Origin: JAWHTC01 sp032586155
Lineage (GTDB): Bacteria > Pseudomonadota > Alphaproteobacteria > Rhodobacterales > Rhodobacteraceae
Reading direction: 5' to 3'
DNA: 64,000 nucleotides
Assembly (NCBI RefSeq): GCF_032586155.1
Contig: NZ_JAWHTC010000004.1
Location: 430,847-494,846 of the forward strand
The notes under the pieces are model-generated. The model ran no database searches and was not told the DNA's origin. It saw only the letters and a list, made by a program, of their open reading frames with translations. The stretch's first letter is position 1. Each line of letters opens with the position of its first letter. A program made the position numbers and the translations under genes. Below are positions 45,460 through 53,755 of this stretch, in pieces.

Positions 45460-45975
45460 ATGATCGACTCGGATTACGTTAAAACCATGGCCCGTTACAA
45501 CGACTGGCAGAACCGGCAGATGGAAACCTCCTTTGCCGTTCTGTCGGAAGAGGCGTTGCAGGCGGACCGGGGGGCGTTTTTCGGGTCGATCCAGGGGACT
45601 CTTAGCCATCTTCTGTGGGGCGATTGGATCTGGATGAGCCGGTTTGATGGCGGCGATGGGCCCGAGGGCGGTATCCCTGACAGTGCCGGAATGATCCTGA
45701 CCTTTCGTGACTGGGCCGAGGCGCGTGATCGGATGGATGCGCGAATCCTGCGCTGGGCCGAGGGGGTGAGCACGGCGGACCTGGCCGGGGACCTGACGTG
45801 GTTCTCGGGGGCGGCGGGGTTCGAGGTGTCGCGGCCGCTGGCCATGTGCGTGACCCATATGTTCAATCACCAGACCCATCACCGGGGACAGTTGCACTCC
45901 ATGGCCACTGCCACCGGGGCCAAGGATTGGGTCAGCGATCTGTTTTTGATGCCGGAAGAGGGAGACTGGCAATGA
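45460..45975 (+). CDS. DinB-like four-helix protein
   Basis: The 171-residue protein has the DinB/YfiT plan, with metal-ligand histidines in LSHLLWGD (His49) and FNHQTHHRGQ. Relatives include thiol-dependent S-transferases and isomerases that use mycothiol, bacillithiol or glutathione. Its stop overlaps the dmdA start (ATGA), so it is translationally coupled to the DMSP demethylase. A thiol-transfer or detoxification role in the pathway is conceivable but unproven. Confidence 0.88.
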   Translation: MIDSDYVKTMARYNDWQNRQMETSFAVLSEEALQADRGAFFGSIQGTLSHLLWGDWIWMSRFDGGDGPEGGIPDSAGMILTFRDWAEARDRMDARILRWAEGVSTADLAGDLTWFSGAAGFEVSRPLAMCVTHMFNHQTHHRGQLHSMATATGAKDWVSDLFLMPEEGDWQ

Positions 45976-47084
45976 CGGGAGCACTCATCAGTCCATCGCG
46001 GAGGCTGCGGCGGACGCCGTTCTCGGACGGGGTCGAGGCCGCCGGGGTCAAGGCCTATACGGTTTACAATCACATGCTGCTGCCAACGGTGTTTCGCAGC
46101 GTCGAGGAAGACTATCGGCATCTGAAAGAAGCGGTGCAGGTTTGGGATGTGGCCTGTGAGCGGCAGGTGGAAATCCGCGGACCGGACGCGGCGCGGCTGG
46201 TGCAGATGCTGACCCCGCGGGACTTGCGGGGCATGTTGCCAGGGCAGTGTTATTACGTGCCCATCGTCGATGAAACCGGCGGCATGTTGAACGACCCGGT
46301 GGCGGTGAAGATCGCCGAGGACCGCTGGTGGATTTCGATTGCCGACAGTGACCTGCTGCAATGGGTCAAGGGTGTGGCCTATGGCTATCGGCTGGACGTG
46401 TTGGTGGATGAGCCAGATGTCTCGCCCTTGGCGGTGCAGGGGCCGAAGGCGGATGATCTGATGGCGAAGGTCTTTGGCGACCGGGTGCGTGACATTCGCT
46501 TCTTCCGCTTTGATCTGTTCGACTTCCTTGGGCATGAACTGGTGATTGCGCGCTCGGGTTATTCGAAACAGGGGGGCTTTGAGATTTACGTCGAAGGCAC
46601 CGAGATCGGCATGCCCCTGTGGAACGCGTTGATGGAGGCGGGCAAGGAGCTGGACGTGCATGCGGGGTGTCCCAACCTGATCGAGCGGATCGAGGGCGGC
46701 TTGCTGAGCTATGGCAATGACATGACGGACGAGAACACGCCGCATGAATGCGGGCTGGGTCGGTTCTGTAATACGCATACAGCGATTGGCTGCGTTGGGC
46801 GGGATGCGCTGTTGCGTGTGGCGCAGGAAGGGCCGATCCGCCAGATCCGGGCGATCGAGATCGACGGACCGGCGTTGCCGGGCTGTGACCGGCTGTGGCA
46901 GCTGCGTGCGGGCGAGCAGGTGGTGGGGCGGGTCAGCTCGGCCACGTGGTCGCCGGATTTCAGCACCAACGTGGCGATCGGCATGGTGCGGATGACGCAT
47001 TGGAACGCAGGAACGGAATTGGCGGTGGAACTGCCGGACGGAACGCGGCGCGACGCGATCGTGAAAGAAGGGTTTTGGCTGTAA
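45972..47084 (+). CDS. dmdA: Dimethylsulfoniopropionate demethylase
   Basis: The 370-residue protein belongs to the GcvT/aminomethyltransferase family and closely follows the DmdA pattern. The N-terminal block RRTPFSDGVEAAGVKAYTVY, then LKEAVQVWDVACERQVEI and DPVAVKIAEDRWWIS, fit DmdA better than glycine-cleavage T protein. Further marks are DVSPLAVQGPKADDLMA, RSGYSKQGGFEIYVEG and LLSYGNDMTDENTPHECGLG. DmdA moves a methyl group from DMSP to tetrahydrofolate, giving methylmercaptopropionate. acuI lies downstream, as in Ruegeria pomeroyi. ATG 45972 follows GAGGGAG and overlaps DinB; a longer frame from 45798 is rejected. Confidence 0.87.
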   Translation: MTGALISPSRRLRRTPFSDGVEAAGVKAYTVYNHMLLPTVFRSVEEDYRHLKEAVQVWDVACERQVEIRGPDAARLVQMLTPRDLRGMLPGQCYYVPIVDETGGMLNDPVAVKIAEDRWWISIADSDLLQWVKGVAYGYRLDVLVDEPDVSPLAVQGPKADDLMAKVFGDRVRDIRFFRFDLFDFLGHELVIARSGYSKQGGFEIYVEGTEIGMPLWNALMEAGKELDVHAGCPNLIERIEGGLLSYGNDMTDENTPHECGLGRFCNTHTAIGCVGRDALLRVAQEGPIRQIRAIEIDGPALPGCDRLWQLRAGEQVVGRVSSATWSPDFSTNVAIGMVRMTHWNAGTELAVELPDGTRRDAIVKEGFWL

Positions 47085-47103
47085 GGCCTGATGAGAGGGC
47101 AGG

Positions 47104-47151
47104 AGTGGGGGCCAGCCCCCACGCCCCCGGGATATTTTTGGCAAAAGGAAG
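47104..47151 (+). repeat. Dispersed intergenic repeat, copy 3, between dmdA and acuI
   Basis: GTGGGGGCCAGCCCCCAC hairpin followed by CCCCGGGATATTTTTGGC and AAAAGGAAG. It fills the space between dmdA and acuI and matches copies at 27735-27784 and, reversed, 26267-26318. Confidence 0.88.
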
Positions 47152-47186
47152 AGAGGGGGGTCCCCTCAGTGGAAAGGATGGATGAC

Positions 47187-48173
47187 ATGTTCAACGCGTT
47201 GGTGGTCCGCAAGGACGAGGAAAGTGGCAAGACATCGGCTGCGGTCGAAGAGATTGCTCTGGATGACCTGCCCGCAGGTGAGGTGACCGTGGCGGTGGAG
47301 TATTCCACGGTGAATTACAAGGACGGGCTGTGCATCGGGCCGGGCGGCGGGCTGGTGCGCAACTATCCGCATGTGCCGGGGATTGATTTTGCCGGAACCG
47401 TCGAGGCCAGCGAAGATGCGCGTTACAAGCCGGGAGATAAGGTTGTGCTGACCGGCTGGCGCGTGGGCGAGGCCCATTGGGGTGGCTATGCCCAGAAGGC
47501 GCGGGTCAAGGCCGATTGGCTGGTGCCGCTGCCCAAGGGGCTGGACACGCGTCAGGCGATGGCGGTGGGTACCGCCGGGTTCACGGCGATGCTGTCGGTG
47601 ATGGCGCTGGAGGATCACGGCATCAAGGATGGCCCCGTGCTGGTGACTGGTGCTGCCGGGGGAGTTGGATCGGTGGCGACGGCGATCCTGGCCAACCTGG
47701 GTCATGAGGTGGCCGGTGTGACCGGGCGGCCCGAAACGGAAGAGTACCTGCGCGGTCTTGGCGCGACCCAGATCGTGGCACGCGAGGAGATCAACGAGAC
47801 CACCAAGCGGCCGCTTGAGGCCGAGACCTGGGGCGGCTGCGTCGACGCCGTGGGTGGCGACATGCTGGCCCGGGTGCTGGGCCAGATGAAGTATGGCGCG
47901 TCGGTGGCTGCCGTGGGTCTTGCCGGGGGCGCGGGCCTGCCGGCGACGGTCATTCCGTTCCTGCTGCGCGGTGTGAACCTGCTGGGCATCGATTCAGTGA
48001 TGCAGCCCTATGACAACCGGCTGCGCGCCTGGGAGCGGATCGCCAGCGACCTGCCGATGGACAAGCTGGAAGCGATGGTGCGGCCTGCGACGCTGGCCGA
48101 TCTGCCGGGGCTGGGCCGCGACATCCTTAAGGGCCAGGTGCAGGGCCGCGTCGTGGTGGATGTGAACGCCTGA
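47187..48173 (+). CDS. acuI: Acryloyl-CoA reductase (NADPH), MDR family
   Basis: The 328-residue zinc-free medium-chain reductase has YSTVNYKDGLCIGPGGGLVR, HVPGIDFAGTVEAS, GWRVGEAHWGGYAQKARV and the NADPH-binding VLVTGAAGGVGSVA. These are AcuI/YhdH marks. It reduces toxic acryloyl-CoA, formed during DMSP breakdown, to propionyl-CoA. Position directly after dmdA supports this, as in Ruegeria pomeroyi. ATG 47187 (MFNALVVRKDEESGK) is preferred; ATG 47178 leaves the GGAAAGG signal too close. The gene ends before a strong terminator at 48297. Confidence 0.93.
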   Translation: MFNALVVRKDEESGKTSAAVEEIALDDLPAGEVTVAVEYSTVNYKDGLCIGPGGGLVRNYPHVPGIDFAGTVEASEDARYKPGDKVVLTGWRVGEAHWGGYAQKARVKADWLVPLPKGLDTRQAMAVGTAGFTAMLSVMALEDHGIKDGPVLVTGAAGGVGSVATAILANLGHEVAGVTGRPETEEYLRGLGATQIVAREEINETTKRPLEAETWGGCVDAVGGDMLARVLGQMKYGASVAAVGLAGGAGLPATVIPFLLRGVNLLGIDSVMQPYDNRLRAWERIASDLPMDKLEAMVRPATLADLPGLGRDILKGQVQGRVVVDVNA

Positions 48174-48296
48174 TCGGCGGTTGACAGATCTGGGCGGCAT
48201 TGCCATGGTGCCGCCCATGATCACACACGCACATATCGCTTGGTTTTTTGTCCCTGTTTCATAACAGTGGGCGGATGAGCATTTGTGCATGAGATG

Positions 48297-48320
48297 AAGA
48301 CCGCCGCGGGCGGTCTTTTT
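48297..48320 (+). terminator. Intrinsic terminator after acuI
   Basis: AAGACCGCC at 48297-48305 pairs perfectly with GGCGGTCTT at 48309-48317 across a 3-nt loop, then TTTTTCATTT. It ends the DUF2182-to-acuI run. Confidence 0.93.
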
Positions 48321-48360
48321 CATTTCCACACCTCTCGCGGCTTGCGAAAGGAGATGGGAA

Positions 48361-48822
48361 ATGGGCGAGATTTCAATTCGACGACTGGTGCCGGATGATA
48401 TTGGCGCGCTGGGCGAGATGGTGGGCGCCCTGGCGCGCCATCACGGCGACGAACCGGGCGCGGGTGATGCCGAGTTGCGACGCGACTGTTTGGGCAATGA
48501 TCCTTGGTTGACGGTGTGGATTGCCGATGTAGCGGGCACGCCGGTGGGTTATGCCGCCTGCCAGCGCCGGGTGCAGATGCAGTTCGGGCGGCGCGGAATC
48601 GAGCTGCACCATCTGTTTGTTGATGCCGCACGGCGCGGGCAGGGCGTTGGTGCCGATCTGGTGGGCAGGGTGAAAGAATGGGCCGAGCGCGAGGCCTGCG
48701 AGTTTGTGGTGGTCGGGACCGAGCCGGACAACATAAGGGCACAGGGGTTCTATCTTGGGCTGGGATTTCAGCAGGTCGCCTTGGACGGTGTGCGGTTCTG
48801 GCTGCCGGTGGGGCCTCGCTAA
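48361..48822 (+). CDS. GNAT family N-acetyltransferase
   Basis: The 153-residue protein is a single GNAT domain: IRRLVPDDIGALGEMVGALA at the start, IELHHLFVDAARRGQGVGADLV with the acetyl-CoA loop RRGQGVGA, and TEPDNIRAQGFYLGLGFQ. The acetyl acceptor is unknown. An AAGGAGA ribosome-binding site precedes the ATG, which lies 41 bp after the terminator of the acuI run. The HIT gene follows on the same strand, 58 bp downstream. Confidence 0.92.
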   Translation: MGEISIRRLVPDDIGALGEMVGALARHHGDEPGAGDAELRRDCLGNDPWLTVWIADVAGTPVGYAACQRRVQMQFGRRGIELHHLFVDAARRGQGVGADLVGRVKEWAEREACEFVVVGTEPDNIRAQGFYLGLGFQQVALDGVRFWLPVGPR

Positions 48823-48880
48823 GGGCGCGTGTGGGCGGTATGATTTCGACCAACGAGACGAATCTGAAAGGACGCGGGCC

Positions 48881-49303
48881 ATGAGCTATGACAATGACAA
48901 CATCTTCGCTAAGATCATGCGAGGCGAGGTGCCCTGCGAGAAGCTGTACGAAGATGACAACACGTTCGTATTCATGGATATCATGCCGCGCGCCGATGGC
49001 CATTGCCTGGTGATCCCGAAAACACCCTGTCGCAACATACTCGATGCGAGCCCGGCGCAGATGAACGCCTGCATGGCGACGGTGCAGAAAATGGCCCGCG
49101 CGGTGATGAAGGCCTTTGATGCCGAAGGCGTAACCTTGCAACAGTTCAGCGAGGCAGCAGGCGGGCAGGAGGTGTTCCACCTGCATTTCCACGTGCTGCC
49201 CCGGCGCGAGGGGGTCAAGCTGCGCCCGCCGGGGAGCATGGAAGATTTCGGGGTTCTGAAGGCCAATGCCGACAAGATCCGGGCGGTGCTTGCAGAGGTG
49301 TGA
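48881..49303 (+). CDS. HIT family (HINT-like) nucleotide-binding protein
   Basis: The 140-residue protein has the histidine triad FHLHFHVLPR and the family start DNIFAKIMRGEVPCEKLYEDD, FMDIMPRADGHCLVIPK. HINT-type proteins hydrolyse aminoacyl- or lysyl-adenylates and other nucleoside phosphoramidates. The ATG at 48881, after AAAGGACGCGG, gives the family N-terminus. A strong terminator follows 20 bp downstream. Confidence 0.93.
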   Translation: MSYDNDNIFAKIMRGEVPCEKLYEDDNTFVFMDIMPRADGHCLVIPKTPCRNILDASPAQMNACMATVQKMARAVMKAFDAEGVTLQQFSEAAGGQEVFHLHFHVLPRREGVKLRPPGSMEDFGVLKANADKIRAVLAEV

Positions 49304-49323
49304 GCGCGGACTTCCAAGAAAAG

Positions 49324-49364
49324 AAGCCGGGGCCTTGATTGTGCAAGGCCCCGGCTTTTCCTTT
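49324..49364. terminator. Strong terminator after the HIT gene
   Basis: A perfect 14-bp stem (AAGCCGGGGCCTTG at 49324-49337 with 49344-49357) closes a 6-nt loop and is followed by TTCCTTTTC. It lies between convergent genes and, by symmetry, may also end the sulfide dehydrogenase transcript from the other side. Confidence 0.9.
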
Positions 49365-49386
49365 TCGTGCTCCGTTTAGGGAGCGA

Positions 49387-50691
49387 TCAGCCGAACATCT
49401 CGTTCGTCATGTTGTTGTACCAGCTATGGGCGTAATCTGCCTCGCGCTTGAGGTAGAGCGGTGACGCATCCATCGGGGTCAGCCCGCCGGACCCTTCAAT
49501 GCCTTGCAGGACGTCCTTTTCCTTGTTGTGCTGGTAAATGGCCGCCACGGTGAAGCCATAGTCGCTGCCAGCGAGGCTGTAGCAGACATTCATGAAGGGC
49601 ACTTCTTCGGGGTCGCGATCATTGATCAGTTCCACAACCGCGTAGGCGGCAACCTTGGCCTGGCTGTTGGCGGCATACCCGGACTTGGGCATGGTGGTGG
49701 CATTGGCGGCATCGCCGACCACGTGGATTCCCTTGTGGATTTTCGACTCGAACGTCGTCTTGTCGACCGGGCACCAGTCGCCATCCACCAGCCCCGCGAC
49801 ATGGGCAATCTTGCCGGCCATTTGAGGCGGAATGGCGTTGATCACGCCGCCCTCGAGCGATTCAAGATCGGTTTCAAGTGTCATGGTCGACGCATCTAGG
49901 TTTTCGATCCCACCGCCCAGCGTCACCGGGAACCATTCGATAATCGCATTGCCGGTGTTGAAGCCGTAGAGCCGTTCCCATGCCTGCTGGAACAGCTTGC
50001 GCTTGGAGTGGGTTTCCTTCTGATCGAAGATCAGCACCTTGGACTTGGGTTTGTGTGTCTTCAGGTACTGAGCGATCAGGCTGGCCCGTTCATAGGGTCC
50101 GGGCGGACAGCGGAACGGATTGGGCGGAGCGATGATCGAGACGACGCCGCCATCGGGCATTTCCTCGAGCTGTTTGCGCAACAATGCGGTCTGCGGCCCG
50201 GCCTTCCAGGCATGGGGGACGATTTCGGCCGCTTCGGCGCTGTAGCCGGGGATCGCCTCGTATTTGAAGTCGATTCCGGGCGACACGATGCAGCGCTCGT
50301 AGGGGATGGACGCGCCTTCCGATGTCATCACCAGTTTCTTGTCGGCATCGATGGCAGTGACTGTATCATGCACGACCTTGATGCCGCGATTGGCAATGGC
50401 TTCGTATCCGAACGCGATCTGGTTGATATTGCGGACACCGCCGATCACCTCGTTGCTCATGAAGCAGGTGTGGTAGGTTTTCTTGGGTTCGATCAGTGTC
50501 ACCTCGATCGTCGGATCAAGCGTGGCGATATAGCGGGCCGCTGTTGTGCCGCCGCAGCCGCCACCAATGATGACAACGCTCTTGCCGGCCGCGCGCGCGA
50601 TTGAAGGCATTCCGGTGACCGCAGTTGATACGGCCGCCCCTGTGCCCAACACGACAAACTCTCGGCGGTTTAGGGTCTTGTTCCTGGTCAT
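49387..50691 (-). CDS. fccB: Flavocytochrome c sulfide dehydrogenase-type flavoprotein subunit (FccB/SoxF)
   Basis: The 434-residue protein starts with a Tat signal (MTRNKTLNRREFVVLGTG, then GMPSIARAA). An FAD Rossmann motif (KSVVIIGGGCGGTTAARYI), the family cysteine in TYHTCFMSNEVIGG and the C-terminal FCSD segment MNVCYSLAGSDYG follow. It should oxidise sulfide to sulfur in the periplasm together with the cytochrome encoded 41 bp upstream. Folding and FAD loading occur before Tat export. No sox genes are in the window. The start ATG 50691 follows GGGAGAA and gives the twin-arginine motif. Confidence 0.9.
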   Translation of the reverse strand: MTRNKTLNRREFVVLGTGAAVSTAVTGMPSIARAAGKSVVIIGGGCGGTTAARYIATLDPTIEVTLIEPKKTYHTCFMSNEVIGGVRNINQIAFGYEAIANRGIKVVHDTVTAIDADKKLVMTSEGASIPYERCIVSPGIDFKYEAIPGYSAEAAEIVPHAWKAGPQTALLRKQLEEMPDGGVVSIIAPPNPFRCPPGPYERASLIAQYLKTHKPKSKVLIFDQKETHSKRKLFQQAWERLYGFNTGNAIIEWFPVTLGGGIENLDASTMTLETDLESLEGGVINAIPPQMAGKIAHVAGLVDGDWCPVDKTTFESKIHKGIHVVGDAANATTMPKSGYAANSQAKVAAYAVVELINDRDPEEVPFMNVCYSLAGSDYGFTVAAIYQHNKEKDVLQGIEGSGGLTPMDASPLYLKREADYAHSWYNNMTNEMFG

Positions 50692-50732
50692 CGAAGTTCT
50701 CCCATCCTTCGTGTTCGTTCCGTGAGAGCCGG

Positions 50733-51341
50733 TCATTGCTGGCTCGCATAATAATGCAACAGTGCCTCGAAGGCGTCTTCGCCCTGTTCTTCAAAGAGGC
50801 TTTTGACCTTGGCGTTCATTTTCGGAGACTGTTCGCTCCGGCCTTCCTGCATGTCGTAGAAGGCGTTGCTCAGGTAGGTGACCCACTGGCCGGCCAGCAT
50901 TCCGGATTCCTCGGTGCCCTCGCCGCCATTCTTGTGGCAGCTTTCCTGGCAGTAGTTCTGGTGCAATTCCTTGCCACGGGCCGCGAGGTCCGCGTCGAAT
51001 TCCTGCTTGGCGGGCTGGAACGACATGGATTCGAAGTAATCCCCCATGATTTCCAGCTGGTCCTCGGAATATCCCTTGGCGATGCGGTTCATGATCGTGC
51101 CAGAGCGTTTGCCGCTTTGGTAGGCTCGCATCGTGTCGAAGAAATAGTAGAAATCCATACCGGCAAGCGAAGGCATCGACATGCCGTTGCTGTTGCCGAC
51201 AACGCCGTGACAGGCGGTGCAGGGGCCGGCGAGAACCGTTGCGATATTGTCCGCAGCCCGGGCATCAGGTGTTACCGAAACCGTGAGCAGGGCAGCAAGT
51301 GCCGTGGAGACTCGTCCTTGGCGCATTAAAGTGTCGATCAT
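50733..51341 (-). CDS. Diheme c-type cytochrome subunit (FccA/SoxE-like) with an atypical second haem site
   Basis: The 202-residue protein has a signal peptide (about residues 1-30, ending DARAA) and two haem-binding regions. The first is the normal CTACHG. The second reads NYCQESCHKNGG, a CX3CH motif with three residues between the cysteines, one more than usual. The axial methionines are likely in MSMPSLAGM and in the C-terminal part (SPKMNAK). It pairs with the flavoprotein 41 bp downstream as the electron acceptor of sulfide oxidation. A strong GGGAGG signal precedes ATG 51341. Confidence 0.87.
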   Translation of the reverse strand: MIDTLMRQGRVSTALAALLTVSVTPDARAADNIATVLAGPCTACHGVVGNSNGMSMPSLAGMDFYYFFDTMRAYQSGKRSGTIMNRIAKGYSEDQLEIMGDYFESMSFQPAKQEFDADLAARGKELHQNYCQESCHKNGGEGTEESGMLAGQWVTYLSNAFYDMQEGRSEQSPKMNAKVKSLFEEQGEDAFEALLHYYASQQ

Positions 51342-51610
51342 GGTGTCCTCCCAAACATCCGGAGCGGGCTGCCGTGTTTTCGGATTTGTGAGCAAGCCTT
51401 CCGGTGCGACCATGGTGTGCAGGCCTCGAGGGGCGCAGTTGACACATGTCAAGGATGCGTCGTTTGGTCTCGGGCTGGATGGCGGGTTCGAGCGCAAAGG
51501 CCGTTGACAATTTTGATTTAAGACACCGCAGACAGTCTGTCTGCTGCGCTGTCAGCGCGCCGGTTCGATGTTGATGATCGGCCCGAGCCAGATGGAGATG
51601 GCAGCATGCA
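51342..51610. other. Gene-free region upstream of the cytochrome gene
   Basis: I find no supported gene in this stretch. It should carry the promoter of the cytochrome/FccB pair (minus strand), next to the terminator of the BCCT gene. A cysteine-containing frame here is a non-family upstream extension of the cytochrome ORF. Confidence 0.45.
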
Positions 51611-51642
51611 AAAGAAAACGGCGCCGGAGGTGCCCGGCGCCG
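51611..51642 (-). terminator. Intrinsic terminator of the BCCT gene
   Basis: On the minus strand a perfect 9-bp stem (CGGCGCCGG with its complement, 51634-51642 and 51619-51627) is followed by TTTTCTTTT. It lies about 25 bp beyond the BCCT stop. Confidence 0.9.
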
Positions 51643-51667
51643 CGTTGGTTTTCGGTATCGACCGGGC

Positions 51668-53491
51668 TTATTCAGCGGGCTCGGCGACCCCATGCTTCTC
51701 GCGCAGTCCGTCGCGATAGAGAGCCTTGATCAGTGCGGCGCACATCAGGCCCATCACCATGGTAAAGGGCAGCGCGCCGATGATCATGGCCGCCTTGAGC
51801 GCGTCCATCGGGTTGGTATCCTTGCCCGCCGTCAGGATCAGCGAGCCAATCACTGCGGTCAGGATCAGGCCCCAGACGATCTTGTGCTTGTTGCCGATCT
51901 TCTCGTCACCGCCCGACATGATGGTGTTCATCACCAGGATGCCGCTGTCCGCCGAGGTCACGAGGAAGGTCATGATGAGCACAACGCACATGATGGTCAG
52001 GCCCGAGAGCAAGCCACCACTGATCATCTGGCCCAGCGTCGCAAACAACTGGTTGGTCTGGGACGCGCCGCTGATTGCGCCTGCGGCAGTACCGTTGAGT
52101 TCCAGATCAATCGCCGTGCCACCAAGGATGGTCATCCAGGCAAAGCAGACAAGCGCCGGTGCAACAACGCAACCGATGATGAATTCGCGCACGGTCCGGC
52201 CCTTGGAGATACGGGCCAGGAACAACCCGACAAAGGGCGAGAACGCGATCCACCAGGCCCAGTAGAATGTGGTCCAGGCGGATTGCCAGCCAAACTGACG
52301 GCCATCATTGCCCGCAGCATAAACTGCCGCCAGCGTTTCCTCGTCCAACTCGGCAGCGGCCCCTGTCAGGCCCGCCTTGAAACCGTCAAAGCTGCCCCAG
52401 GGTCCGGTGGCACCGGCCATCAGATCACCTGCCAGAGGTTTGGCGGCTTCGGGCAGGGCGGCGGCAAAGGCATCGGCCGATTGCGGGCCATAAGAGCCAA
52501 AGCTGAGCGAGAAGAAGTTGATGATGTAATCGACAAATGCCGACCCGTAAGTTGTCATCGCAAACACGAACGACCCGAAGAACACAAAGGTGAACAGCAG
52601 GACCAGCGACAGAACCAGGTTGAGGTTCGACAGGTATTTCACCCCGCGCCCGACACCCGATACCGCCGAAATGATCGACATCGCCATGATAGCCACAAGG
52701 CCGGCAATCAGACCTGCCTTGGAGGGGACCGGTACTTCGCCGCCCATTTCCATGATCCATTCGACCCCGGTGATTGCATAAACACCGTCGATGAACTGGC
52801 TGACGCCAAAGCCGATGGTAACGGACACGCCGAGGATGGTGGCAACCACACCCAGAACGTCGACGACATGACCCAGCGGGCCGTTTACATGTCTGCCAAA
52901 CAGCGGCGTCAGCGCGGAACGGATGGTCAGCGGCATTTCGCGTGTGTAGGCGTAATACGCCAGTGACAACCCGGTCACCACATAGATCGCCCAGGCGTGG
53001 AAGCCATAATGCGCGAAGGTATAGCGATAGGCCGAGCGAATGGCCTCTTCCGAGCTTCCGGCCACTTCACCGGCAACAACGACCGGGTTTGATCCCCACA
53101 GGCTCAGCGGTTCGGCAGTGGCAAACACCATCAGGCCGACGCCAAGACCAGCACCAAACATCATCGAAAACCAGGAAAAGTTAGAAAACTCGGGTTTCTG
53201 GCCCGGCACACCCATGACCTTGCGACCGGACTGGGGCAGGATCGCTATGACCAGAAGGAAGAAGGCGAAGAAGCCGACGATAAAAATATAGAACTGATTG
53301 AACAGGCCCAAGAGCATGCTGTTGACGCTGCCCAGCGTGGTATTGGCGTTGCCCGGCCAGACCAGGGCCCAGATCACCAGGGCGACCATGATGCCCTTGG
53401 AGATCAGTGCGATGGCGAGGCTGTGGCCCTCGTAAAAGCCGGAGACCTGTCTTCGGATATCGAGATCCGTGAAAGGTGGTTTGATATGCAT
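51668..53491 (-). CDS. BCCT-family transporter (betaine/carnitine/choline/DMSP type)
   Basis: The 607-residue protein has about 12 membrane segments and the BCCT core GAGLGVGLMVFATAEPLSLW. The conserved tryptophan-rich segment is AWTTFYWAWWIAFSPFVGLFLARISKGRT, split in function around WWIAFSPFVG. These transporters import quaternary ammonium or sulfonium compounds with Na+ or H+. DMSP or glycine betaine is plausible given dmdA 4.6 kb away and an MttB-like gene, but the substrate is inferred. It starts at ATG 53491, with GGACAGGGATA upstream, and is monocistronic. Confidence 0.9.
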   Translation of the reverse strand: MHIKPPFTDLDIRRQVSGFYEGHSLAIALISKGIMVALVIWALVWPGNANTTLGSVNSMLLGLFNQFYIFIVGFFAFFLLVIAILPQSGRKVMGVPGQKPEFSNFSWFSMMFGAGLGVGLMVFATAEPLSLWGSNPVVVAGEVAGSSEEAIRSAYRYTFAHYGFHAWAIYVVTGLSLAYYAYTREMPLTIRSALTPLFGRHVNGPLGHVVDVLGVVATILGVSVTIGFGVSQFIDGVYAITGVEWIMEMGGEVPVPSKAGLIAGLVAIMAMSIISAVSGVGRGVKYLSNLNLVLSLVLLFTFVFFGSFVFAMTTYGSAFVDYIINFFSLSFGSYGPQSADAFAAALPEAAKPLAGDLMAGATGPWGSFDGFKAGLTGAAAELDEETLAAVYAAGNDGRQFGWQSAWTTFYWAWWIAFSPFVGLFLARISKGRTVREFIIGCVVAPALVCFAWMTILGGTAIDLELNGTAAGAISGASQTNQLFATLGQMISGGLLSGLTIMCVVLIMTFLVTSADSGILVMNTIMSGGDEKIGNKHKIVWGLILTAVIGSLILTAGKDTNPMDALKAAMIIGALPFTMVMGLMCAALIKALYRDGLREKHGVAEPAE

Positions 53492-53755
53492 TATCCCTGT
53501 CCTTGTTAGCATGGGACAAACGGTGCGCTTCCCCGCTGGCCCGGTTGGGGCCGGTCCCGTGGCCGTTAGGATGGTGAAAAACCTGCGTAAAAATTGGGCA
53601 GAAACGACGGTCTGCCATGCGGTTTGCGACCGTTTGTCGCGCGGGATTGCCGAAAACGGTGGCTATGCAGAAATTGCTATTATGGAATGTTTTTTGGGGG
53701 CCTCGGGCGCGTTTGGGGCCGATTTCGGCCAATCCGGCCCATAAAAGGCGCGCGA

